Assembly: GCA_964388665.1 (NCBI GenBank)
Contig: CAYMBJ010000082.1
Span: 1 to 16,677, forward strand
Source of the DNA: CALCCV01 sp964388665
Lineage (GTDB): Bacteria > Bdellovibrionota > Bdellovibrionia > Bdellovibrionales > Bdellovibrionaceae
Direction of reading: 5' to 3'
Length of the DNA stretch: 16,677 bases
Position numbers and translations under genes: made by a program. Of the stretch, positions 1-5,686 are shown piece after piece. A model generated the notes under the pieces. It saw nothing but the letters and a program-made list of their open reading frames with translations. It made no database searches and was not told where the DNA came from. The number at the start of each line of letters is the position of its first letter. Position 1 is the first letter of the stretch.

Positions 1-52
1 TGGGTGGTCAAATGTGGTGAAACCGGGGTGGTCAGATCGGTGAAATCGGACA
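1..52. mobile_element. Probable end of an IS21-family insertion sequence (terminal repeats)
   Basis: Two imperfect tandem copies of a unit of about 22 bases lie at 2-23 and 26-47. Each starts GGGTGGTCA and ends near GGTGAAA, with a 24-base period. IS21-family elements are known to carry several short repeats inside each end and to terminate in CA; a CA stands at 51-52. Immediately to the right a histidine kinase frame begins without its 5' part. No transposase is visible, since it would lie outside the window, so the family call rests only on the look of the repeats. The exact end is inferred. Confidence 0.45.
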
Positions 53-53
53 C

Positions 54-917
54 TCTTCTGAAAACAGTGAATCCCTCTATGCCGTCGATGCAGAGGTTAA
101 CGTTTTGCCTATTGTGGCTGTGATCAAAGAATTGGTGATCGAAAAGCGTGCAGAGCTCTCAGATGTTCAGGGGCTGAATATTGATCTCTCGTTTTCGCAA
201 AACTCTGTTGATAAGTGTGTTCGGCTTAATCTGATGGAGTTGAAAAGGCATTTTTCAAACTTGATCAAAAATGCCGTGGAAGCGACTGAAGGGCGTGATC
301 TTCGCGAAATTCGCGTTGCCATCAACACCATTGGTTCAAATATAGAAATTTGCATTTCTGACTCGGGGGTGGGGATTCCAACTGAAATTGCCAACTCTGT
401 TGGAATCAAGGGTTTCACATTTGGTAAAGAAAATGGTAGTGGTCTTGGGATTTACTTTGCCAAAGAGTCGATCAAGCAATGGGGAGGGGAGCTCAGGGTT
501 GCGAATGCCGAGCCATTTGGCGCAAAGATTTCCATCACACTTCCAATCTGCCAGGCTCCTGATTGGTTCACTGCTAGCGTTTCGCCAACATCTGGCCAAA
601 AAGTCGTTATTGTTGACGACGACAGCTCAATGTTTGCCAGGTGGAAAGATCGGCTCAGCGACTTCGGTGGTGATTTTGCCTGCTTCAAATCAGCAACTGA
701 ATTCAGGCATTGGTTCGCGGCTGGCGGTCAATTCGAAGATTCATTAGTTTTCCTATTTGATTACAATCTGGATTCGCAAAACAATGGCATAGACCTCATA
801 AATGGCTTTGGAATTTGCAAAGAGTCTGTATTGGTCACATCTGGATACAAAGATGAGGCCATCCAGGCAGCAGCCATTGCGACCGGAGTAAAGATTGTTC
901 CTAAAGTCCTCATTTGA
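54..917 (+). pseudogene. 5'-truncated hybrid histidine kinase (HATPase_c + receiver domain)
   Basis: The frame is open from base 21, just after an in-frame TGA at 18-20. A possible TTG start is at 105, but sensible sequence begins before it. Residue numbers count from that TTG. The ATP-binding domain has an N box (NLIKNAVEAT, 53-61), a G1 box (DSGVGIP, 86-92) and a G2 box (GSGLGI, 111-116). A receiver domain follows from about 166, with the acidic pair D171/D172, likely phospho-acceptor D219, T245 and K267. The sensor part and the dimerisation domain with the phosphorylated histidine are missing. The C-terminus stops just after the conserved lysine, slightly short for a receiver. The most likely history is disruption by the repeat-bearing element at 1-52. 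It should not autophosphorylate, though the receiver could still be expressed. The fold is secure; the pseudogene status is inferred. Confidence 0.7.
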
Positions 918-1020
918 ATTTGTGGTTTTCAAAAATGCTGACATTGGAGTACCTTGAGTTAGAATCCACTTCCTCTCCGACACCAATAATGACCGAAAGC
1001 AATGTTGCCAAGTCGGTGAC

Positions 1021-1938
1021 CTATCTTCTTGTGAGTAATAGAAATTGATTAATGCCCCATTCTTCTCGAAGGTGTTTTCCATACCAAGAAATTACTTCGG
1101 TAGACTTTCCCAATACAGAATCTGGAATTTTAGTGCCATTTACTTCGGCTTGAGATCGAATTCGTTTTGCGAGCACCTCAAGGGAGATCTCCTGAGATGA
1201 GTTCTTACCGTCCCTCGCAATTTGAGAAAAAAATGAAAATAAGGTAGATGGACTTCTTGCTATCAGTTCAATTTCTGAGTGCCAAGCAATATCTCCCCCG
1301 CAAGACGAATATGAATAATAGTGCTCATGTTTATCAACTCGTACATGGGGTTTAATCGAGACATGGCTTCTTAAAAAAAAGGTCTGCGAAATAGACGAAG
1401 GAAGATAAAAATGTCGCCGTGAAATTGGAGGGCGATCGTATCTTTCAATAAACAGCTGAGCATCACGATAATTTGCATCTATCAATGATGATCGATAAAT
1501 GCCCTTGTCCAAAAACAAAGGCGCAACATAACTTGCGAACTGATGATCCGCAGGAGAATGATGTGAAAGAAGGATGTTGTGTTGAAAATCGGTGGCGAGC
1601 TTTGCTTTTTTTCTTAGCTCAAAATATAAAATTGGATCGCAGTCTAATTCATATTCCTCACGCATTTTTCTAACGTCATACGCTCGTCCTCGTGGTTTCC
1701 AGTTTCTATTGGGGACATCCTTCAAGGATTTCATCCCTTTCGATGCTTTAAACTGAAGGTAAATCAATGCTCCATTCCAATTAGTTGATTTGTCTGCGCC
1801 CGTTAAATTTTCATCCACTGTGTTTAGAACATATGAGTCGGATCCACTGGGAGTAACAAAACCAAGGAACGTTGAGATAGTTGTTTCAACATCTGCCTCA
1901 CGAATATCACTATAAATTTCATATTTTAATTTTACCAT
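1021..1938 (-). CDS. Hypothetical protein with possible E...D...QxK nuclease-like motif
   Basis: A 305-residue soluble protein that I do not recognise as a named family. The start is ATG at 1938, with GGAG a few bases upstream. It is the second gene of an operon, 12 bases after the stop of the nuclease-like gene at 1951-3021. Near the N-terminus the pattern E43-N-L-T-G-A-D49, then about a dozen residues and L61-Q-F-K64, resembles the acidic residue, aspartate and (D/E/Q)xK order of PD-(D/E)XK folds. Similar G-x-D...QxK patterns occur in several defence-associated nuclease domains. The rest has scattered aromatic and histidine-rich stretches (for example 200-222) and no membrane segment. It is A+T-rich compared with the secretion genes, which suggests separate acquisition. 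Partnership with the upstream gene is likely from gene order; nuclease activity is a guess. Confidence 0.6.
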   Translation of the reverse strand: MVKLKYEIYSDIREADVETTISTFLGFVTPSGSDSYVLNTVDENLTGADKSTNWNGALIYLQFKASKGMKSLKDVPNRNWKPRGRAYDVRKMREEYELDCDPILYFELRKKAKLATDFQHNILLSHHSPADHQFASYVAPLFLDKGIYRSSLIDANYRDAQLFIERYDRPPISRRHFYLPSSISQTFFLRSHVSIKPHVRVDKHEHYYSYSSCGGDIAWHSEIELIARSPSTLFSFFSQIARDGKNSSQEISLEVLAKRIRSQAEVNGTKIPDSVLGKSTEVISWYGKHLREEWGINQFLLLTRR

Positions 1939-1950
1939 TTCTGATCTCCA

Positions 1951-3021
1951 CTACATAGACATTGCTTTATCACGAAGACCTCTTTTGCAAGCCACATAAA
2001 TTTTATCTACAACGTTACCTAGGCTTTCATTATCTTCAGCCAATGTCGTCAATAAAGCCAGTACTTCACGCAGAGATTCATCATCAGAAATTGAAGACTT
2101 AACTCCCCTCTCAATATCCTGAATCATTCGTTTACTTGGCTTTTTTAAACGTGGATATAAAACTAGTTCAAAATGTGCCAGTTTTTCTCCCAATAGATAG
2201 ATCGCCAACTCCTCTCCTTCGAGAGTTGCATTGATGCTTGTCAATATCCCAGTAAGTGTTGTTACTTTCCGATCAACCTCAGGCCATCCAATTTCACTAG
2301 AGATTTTTCCATACGCTGTGTCAATGCAAAGAGATTGAATCTCGTCAGCCAATATCTTTATCTTTTTTGATTCTTCATCATTAAAGAGAATGGGCGCTGC
2401 TGTTTTTACTATATTTATTAGTGTTGAAATCTGCTCAAGCCTTTCACCAGCTATCAAGCCGAATTCTCCAAAAATTAGTTGGATATACTCATTGAGATAG
2501 AGTCCCAAATATGAAAGCTCTAAAATCACAATCAGTCGAAATTTTTTCTGTGTTTTTGGAGCTCTTGAGCCAAAATCTGGAAAATGTTTACAAAAAGCTT
2601 CATCATTTCCTGCTAGGTCGCTAACGATGTCATCCCAAAATGTAATGCCAACTGCAAACTTACCGTTAGCAACTCTTTTTGGGGAAATATCTCTGACATG
2701 GGCTTGCAGACTTGCGTCTCTTTCTGTGGAAAGGGCTAGGATAAATGTGCTTGGAGCTGGCTTAAATTTCTCAGCTTCTTTAATAGCCACTTCAATAAAA
2801 GATATGGTTACAGTGTCACTATAGTTTTTACATTCGATAGCAATTAAGCGGCCATATTCATCATGTCCGTAAATATCAACTCCATGCTGCGCTTGCCCTT
2901 GTCTTCCGTGCAAAGCCATATCAGTTGAATTGAATCTCAAAGCGACTGCATCTTTTGTGACAACTTGAAACTCCTCCCAACTTTTTGGCGCAGGTATCTT
3001 TAGCATTGTTTTTGTCGGCAT
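1951..3021 (-). CDS. Restriction endonuclease-like protein (PD-(D/E)XK, Mrr/Cap4-type N-terminal domain)
   Basis: A 356-residue protein read from ATG at 3021, chosen because AAGGAG lies directly before it; a TTG five codons upstream would overlap that ribosome site. Residues about 35-70 carry GRQGQAQHGVDIYG followed by IAIECKNY. This is the GxxGQxQ-GVD(I) ... E-x-K pattern (D49, E63, K65) of PD-(D/E)XK nuclease domains that often sit at the N-terminus of defence proteins. From about 160 to the end the protein is mostly helical and unassigned, perhaps a sensor or partner-binding part. It is the first gene of a two-gene minus-strand operon and diverges from another nuclease-like gene at 3152. 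Known relatives usually cleave DNA after an attached module senses invasion, but no NTPase module is present here, so the trigger may be the partner gene or the C-terminal region. The nuclease-fold call is good; the defence role is inferred. Confidence 0.72.
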   Translation of the reverse strand: MPTKTMLKIPAPKSWEEFQVVTKDAVALRFNSTDMALHGRQGQAQHGVDIYGHDEYGRLIAIECKNYSDTVTISFIEVAIKEAEKFKPAPSTFILALSTERDASLQAHVRDISPKRVANGKFAVGITFWDDIVSDLAGNDEAFCKHFPDFGSRAPKTQKKFRLIVILELSYLGLYLNEYIQLIFGEFGLIAGERLEQISTLINIVKTAAPILFNDEESKKIKILADEIQSLCIDTAYGKISSEIGWPEVDRKVTTLTGILTSINATLEGEELAIYLLGEKLAHFELVLYPRLKKPSKRMIQDIERGVKSSISDDESLREVLALLTTLAEDNESLGNVVDKIYVACKRGLRDKAMSM

Positions 3022-3151
3022 TCCATCTCCTTGCAACTCGACATGTTCAGTTTAGGCCGGAAACGAATTCTAATCCACCGGAAGTATTTGCCAAAATTTA
3101 GCTAGACTAAAGGTGGTATTGGGATATCAAGAAACTTCCGATTAGCGACTA
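3022..3151. promoter_or_regulatory. Divergent intergenic region between two nuclease-like genes
   Basis: This 130-base gap must hold the promoters for the minus-strand operon (first gene 1951-3021) and the plus-strand gene at 3152. It is A+T-rich in the middle and contains a short inverted repeat, TTTAG-ctaga-CTAAA, near 3097-3111, which could be an operator. I could not identify a convincing pair of -35 and -10 boxes with proper spacing in either direction. Confidence 0.3.
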
Positions 3152-3805
3152 ATGGAATACTTTTTGGGAGTTGTTATCATTGCAGCTGGCGCGATTTTAG
3201 CTGTCTTCACATTTAAACGATTTTTCAATAAGAATGCAAGGAGCCAAAGGGAACTCAACAGATACCTAGATCAGCCGCTCTCGAACGAGGAAATTGGAAG
3301 ATTCTATGAGCGTTACATCGGACACCTATATGAAACTGAGGGATATGATGTTGTATATAATGGAGCAATCAATGGCCACGCCGATATGGGCCGTGATCTG
3401 ATCGCAAAGTGTCTCGATGAAGTCCTTGTAATTCAAACTAAGTGCTGGTCCAAAAATAAATGGATTTTTGAAAAACATATTTTTCAGCTTTTCGGTTCGA
3501 TGATACATTTCAAACGCACGTCAGAAAAAAGCGGTCGTCCGACGAAAGCAGTGTTTTATACCACGGCACTGTATAGCGATGTTGCGAAGAGTGCGGCGCG
3601 AGTGCTCGGGGTAGAGTTGAGGACGGAAGAACTCAATCGATCCTATCCGATGATAAAGTGTAGCATTTCCTCGGAAGGGAACAGACTTTACTATCTTCCA
3701 TTTGATTTGAACTATGACAAGATCAAAATTGATCTCCATCGGGACGAGCACTTTGTTAAAACCGTCAAAGAGGCGGTTGACAAGGGATTCCGCCGCGCTG
3801 GATAG
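3152..3805 (+). CDS. Membrane-anchored Mrr-like restriction endonuclease
   Basis: A 217-residue protein with one N-terminal membrane helix (residues about 4-20) followed by a basic stretch, so the enzyme domain should face the cytoplasm. Residues 50-100 hold a typical Mrr/type IV restriction endonuclease core: YETEGYDVVYNG, then GRDLI (D82) and VIQTKCW (Q95, K97), giving the D...QxK active site. The segment to about 160 (KAVFYTTALYSDVAKSAARVLGVE) matches the conserved second half of this fold. The last residues, GFRRAG, look like the usual end of the family. The upstream ribosome site is weak. The gene stands alone, divergent from the other nuclease-like operon and before a 324-base gap. Mrr relatives cut modified or foreign DNA, and a membrane-tethered form could act on DNA as it enters. 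The fold is confident; the target is unknown. Confidence 0.8.
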   Translation: MEYFLGVVIIAAGAILAVFTFKRFFNKNARSQRELNRYLDQPLSNEEIGRFYERYIGHLYETEGYDVVYNGAINGHADMGRDLIAKCLDEVLVIQTKCWSKNKWIFEKHIFQLFGSMIHFKRTSEKSGRPTKAVFYTTALYSDVAKSAARVLGVELRTEELNRSYPMIKCSISSEGNRLYYLPFDLNYDKIKIDLHRDEHFVKTVKEAVDKGFRRAG

Positions 3806-3922
3806 CCCGCGAATGCTCCAAACTCCATCGAAAAATGACCGACCAACTTCTGAACTGAAGATTCTCAGTTTCTGCAATTGAGAATAAATAAACACTGATC
3901 ATATCCATTCACATCGATCCGA

Positions 3923-3940
3923 TTGGCGGATTCCCGCCAA
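3923..3940. repeat. Perfect inverted repeat TTGGCGG-attc-CCGCCAA
   Basis: Seven-base perfect arms with a four-base loop. The arm CCGCCAA is repeated at 3977-3983. No T-run follows, so it is not a typical intrinsic terminator. A closely related 9-bp-arm repeat occurs at 16295-16314 in the recombinase gene. It could be a protein-binding site of the element, but a function is not shown. Confidence 0.5.
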
Positions 3941-4067
3941 ATGACTATCTGAATTTCTCTCAAAATGCGCCGAACTCCGCCAACGCATTCGACGTGCGTA
4001 CAGGTGCGGATTCAATTTTTTCTCAAATTTTCAAACATTTATGTGAAGTGTGGCCCGGTGGATCTGG

Positions 4068-4125
4068 GATTGCAGCTCTAGGACGGCATCAGAGGGGTTT
4101 TTCCTCCGATGCAATCTCTAGGAGG
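4068..4125 (+). promoter_or_regulatory. Leader with mutually exclusive hairpins over the first ribosome binding site
   Basis: The segment 4086-4095 (GCATCAGAGG) can pair with 4103-4112 (CCTCCGATGC), 9 of 10 bases, with loop GGTTTTT. The CCTCC at 4103-4107 is also fully complementary to the ribosome binding site GGAGG at 4121-4125, which serves the ATG at 4130. An outer pair, GATTGCA 4068-4074 with TGCAATC 4110-4116, overlaps the first stem. The folds exclude each other: the first frees the ribosome site, the second hides it. This layout resembles translational attenuators. The pairings are read directly from the sequence; the switching is inferred, and no ligand or leader peptide was identified. 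Confidence 0.4.
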
Positions 4126-4129
4126 TGCA

Positions 4130-4345
4130 ATGGAAAATAGCGATCAAGATACAATGGCTTGTGATTTTACAAACAGGCCACTGATTGAACAGGGGCCTGA
4201 AGCGCAGGACGGGGAGCCGACACACATCTGGAAAATATGTGGTTACACCGACGGCAAAAAGGAAAAGGCGAGAAGATTTCAACTCGTAAAACCAAATCGA
4301 AAGGAGGGTGGTTACGATGAAGAAATTGAAGAATGTGATTTCTAG
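4130..4345 (+). CDS. Small hypothetical protein, first gene of the transfer block
   Basis: A 71-residue protein from ATG at 4130, preceded by AGGAGG at 4120-4125. An upstream in-frame ATG at 4109 lies inside a hairpin and before the ribosome site, so it is not preferred. The product is hydrophilic, with an acidic N-terminal half, a middle segment HIWKICGYTDGKKEKARRFQ, and an acidic C-terminus. It has no signal peptide or membrane helix. It matches no family I know. Its 3' end overlaps the next small gene, so both are probably translated in a coupled way. Its place next to a structured leader suggests an early or regulatory product, but this is conjecture. Confidence 0.55.
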   Translation: MENSDQDTMACDFTNRPLIEQGPEAQDGEPTHIWKICGYTDGKKEKARRFQLVKPNRKEGGYDEEIEECDF

Positions 4346-4454
4346 AGTTCTAGAATACATCGATGCGGAGGTGGACCAGGCCGCGAGAATCGAAAGGCAA
4401 ATTCAAGAACAGAAAATGAAATTCCTCTATGGCACAGGAATTCGGTGCTTATGA
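4317..4454 (+). CDS. Very small hypothetical protein, helical/coiled-coil-like (45 aa)
   Basis: A 45-codon frame from ATG at 4317, with AAGGAGG at 4301-4307 at suitable spacing, ending in TGA 4452-4454. It overlaps the preceding gene by 29 bases, and the next ATG at 4451 overlaps its stop as ATGA. The sequence, beginning MKKLKNVISRVLEYIDAEVD, is charged and should form one long amphipathic helix up to about residue 36. The strong ribosome site and the coupled junctions are the main evidence that it is real. Function unknown. Confidence 0.55.
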   Translation: MKKLKNVISRVLEYIDAEVDQAARIERQIQEQKMKFLYGTGIRCL

Positions 4455-4666
4455 GCGCGAGGAAAAGTTTTGAGATGGAGAAGCCATCAGAGATGGTCGG
4501 TGCAAACTTGGTAGAAATTCTGGAGGAGGCTTCTGAAAGAATTCGCTCCCTTTATCGGGCTGAGACTGGCCGGGAGCTTTCAACCGAGGTGATTTCTCTC
4601 ACCTTTGAAGACGGGAGAATTGCGGAGATCTGCACTGACGTTAATGAAATTTTGTTTGAAATGTAG
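4451..4666 (+). CDS. Small hypothetical protein (71 aa)
   Basis: Read from ATG at 4451, which overlaps the stop of the previous small gene (ATGA). A GTG two codons earlier is possible but less likely. The product is acidic and mixed helix/strand: a helix around NLVEILEEASERIRSLYRAE, then a segment STEVISLTFEDGRIAEICTDV that looks like a beta hairpin. There is no signal peptide or membrane helix. I do not recognise the family. The stop at 4664-4666 overlaps the ribosome site of the next gene, placing it firmly in the same transcription unit. Confidence 0.6.
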   Translation: MSARKSFEMEKPSEMVGANLVEILEEASERIRSLYRAETGRELSTEVISLTFEDGRIAEICTDVNEILFEM

Positions 4667-4673
4667 GAGGTCT

Positions 4674-5012
4674 ATGAAAGACAACAACGCATTGAAATTT
4701 GATGTGGTCACTGGCGTCCCATCAGGAGAAAAGCTCTCTAGCGAAATGCCAGCGGGATATTCTCTTCTGATTGAAGGGAATCGATACTATGTGATGCGAC
4801 TGCATCTGTTCAAAAACTACTTTTTTGTGGTGAAAAATCAAGGTCCGGAAGATGAGTACACGGTCTATCGGAGCAAACTACCAGAGAAGTCAGTATTTAA
4901 GAATCCCATTGGGACTGCGACTCTTCGCCAGGACTTTAAGTTCTATCTTGAAATCGACATCCCTTTGCTGGGCTGCCCGGTTTATATGAGCCTTTTCCCG
5001 AGGCAAGAATAG
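4674..5012 (+). CDS. Hypothetical protein preceding the pilin gene (112 aa)
   Basis: ATG at 4674 is chosen because AGGAGG at 4665-4670 stands just before it; an open frame reaches further back but overlaps the previous gene without a better signal. The protein has 112 residues and no signal peptide. It is rich in alternating hydrophobic and aromatic residues (YSLLIEGNRYYVMRLHLFKN, then FYLEIDIPLLGCPVYMSLF), suggesting a small beta-strand domain. It ends directly before the ATG of the pilin gene at 5013. No family recognised. The position suggests a cytoplasmic accessory or regulatory role in transfer, but nothing in the sequence proves it. Confidence 0.6.
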   Translation: MKDNNALKFDVVTGVPSGEKLSSEMPAGYSLLIEGNRYYVMRLHLFKNYFFVVKNQGPEDEYTVYRSKLPEKSVFKNPIGTATLRQDFKFYLEIDIPLLGCPVYMSLFPRQE

Positions 5013-5297
5013 ATGAGATGTAGATATTTGATACTTCCGATTTGTGCGATTGGGCTGATCGCTCTTTGTCCAGAACTGGGCTACGCCAGCGTGGAGTCCA
5101 CGTTGTCCAACATTCAAGATAAGTTGGTATCTACCATTTTGCCCCTGGCTGCAATTCTTGGGCTTGTGTTTGCTGGAATTTCTTTTGTCATGGGGTCTCC
5201 CTCGGCGCGAACGCATTTAGTGCTAGCAATCATTGGTGCGTTTATTGGCTTCGGCGCTCAGAGCATTGTGTCTCTCATTCGAAGCCTAGTGAACTGA
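5013..5297 (+). CDS. virB2: VirB2/TrbC-like conjugative pilin
   Basis: A 94-residue small membrane protein. Residues 1-25 form a signal peptide with a likely cut after the GYA before S26. Two hydrophobic helices follow (about 42-60 and 68-90), separated by a short polar turn (GSPSARTH). This is the standard layout of VirB2/TrbC pilin subunits, which wait in the inner membrane and then assemble into the pilus. The start directly abuts the stop of the gene before. A strong terminator lies right after the gene, so a shorter pilin-ending transcript is likely, in line with the high dose of pilin needed. The family is confident from architecture and from the adjacent VirB3 and VirB4 genes. Confidence 0.85.
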   Translation: MRCRYLILPICAIGLIALCPELGYASVESTLSNIQDKLVSTILPLAAILGLVFAGISFVMGSPSARTHLVLAIIGAFIGFGAQSIVSLIRSLVN

Positions 5298-5304
5298 ATC
5301 TGGA

Positions 5305-5336
5305 AAAGGCGAAGGTCTTCGCCTTTCTCTTTTTTT
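5305..5336 (+). terminator. Intrinsic terminator after the pilin gene
   Basis: AAAGGCGAA at 5305-5313 pairs perfectly with TTCGCCTTT at 5318-5326 around a four-base GGTC loop. It is followed by CTC and a run of seven T (5330-5336). It sits inside the transfer operon, between the pilin and VirB3 genes, so it probably acts as a partial terminator that lowers expression of the channel genes relative to pilin. Confidence 0.8.
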
Positions 5337-5350
5337 CGCGAGGAGGAACT

Positions 5351-5686
5351 TTGGAACTGCGAACAACATCCGTAAGCAAATGCTTGGACAAAAAACTCAA
5401 GATCATGGGATTTGAAGTTTTAGACCTGTTTGCCATGTTTTTGACGATTTCGATTCTGAATTTTATTTTTGGAAATACAATCTTTAAATTGGTCTTGGTT
5501 TGGCTACCCTCATTGATTGTTGCTGGCATATTGTACTTTGGGAAGCGCGGAAAGCCAGATGGTTATCTTATGCACTGGCTGCGGTATCAATATTTTGCGG
5601 CGACCTATTCGGCTTTCCCTGACTCTGACAATTGGGTTCCGCCCCCACGGGTCATCGCTGAGCAAGGCAATCGAGATGTGGCATGA
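5351..5686 (+). CDS. virB3: VirB3/TraL-like inner-membrane protein
   Basis: A 111-residue protein starting at TTG 5351, supported by AGGAGG at 5341-5346; no ATG lies nearby. After a short cytoplasmic N-terminus there are two hydrophobic helices (about 23-41 and 43-62), then GKRGKPDGYLMHWLRYQYF and a proline-rich tail. VirB3 and TraL proteins are about this size, with one or two N-terminal helices, and sit at the inner membrane next to the VirB4 ATPase. The stop overlaps the start of the VirB4 gene (ATGA at 5683-5686), and virB3-virB4 adjacency or fusion is common in type IV secretion loci. TraL and VirB3 cannot be told apart here by eye. Confidence 0.75.
   Translation: MELRTTSVSKCLDKKLKIMGFEVLDLFAMFLTISILNFIFGNTIFKLVLVWLPSLIVAGILYFGKRGKPDGYLMHWLRYQYFAATYSAFPDSDNWVPPPRVIAEQGNRDVA

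Larger units (their letters stand above)
3806..4129 (+). other. Non-coding leader upstream of the transfer operon; candidate oriT/regulatory region
   Basis: No credible gene lies in these 324 bases. The stretch contains a perfect 7-bp hairpin at 3923-3940, another copy of its CCGCCAA arm at 3977-3983, and a 13-base word GAACTCCGCCAAC at 3972-3984 that recurs inside the recombinase gene at 16302-16314. A T-rich tract follows at about 4010-4040. The last 60 bases form the hairpin system described separately. Since it precedes the first gene of the transfer block, it probably holds the operon promoter and could hold the origin of transfer. I cannot point to a nick site or to a clear promoter. 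Confidence 0.4.

Noticed and set aside
1..50. Short repeats at the left edge as a CRISPR array
   Set aside because: Only two copies, imperfect and almost adjacent with no unique spacers; an insertion-sequence end explains them better.
753..1082. Minus-strand open frame of 109 residues between the kinase and the 1021 gene
   Set aside because: It lies across the end of the kinase frame and overlaps the end of the minus-strand gene in another frame, has no ribosome site and has no recognisable protein pattern.
4086..4112. Leader hairpin as a transcription terminator
   Set aside because: The T's are in the loop and none follow the stem; it is directly before a ribosome site, so a translational role is more likely.
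4109..4129. Earlier ATG at 4109 as start of the first small gene
   Set aside because: It sits in the hairpin arm and before the AGGAGG; the ATG at 4130 has the proper ribosome site.
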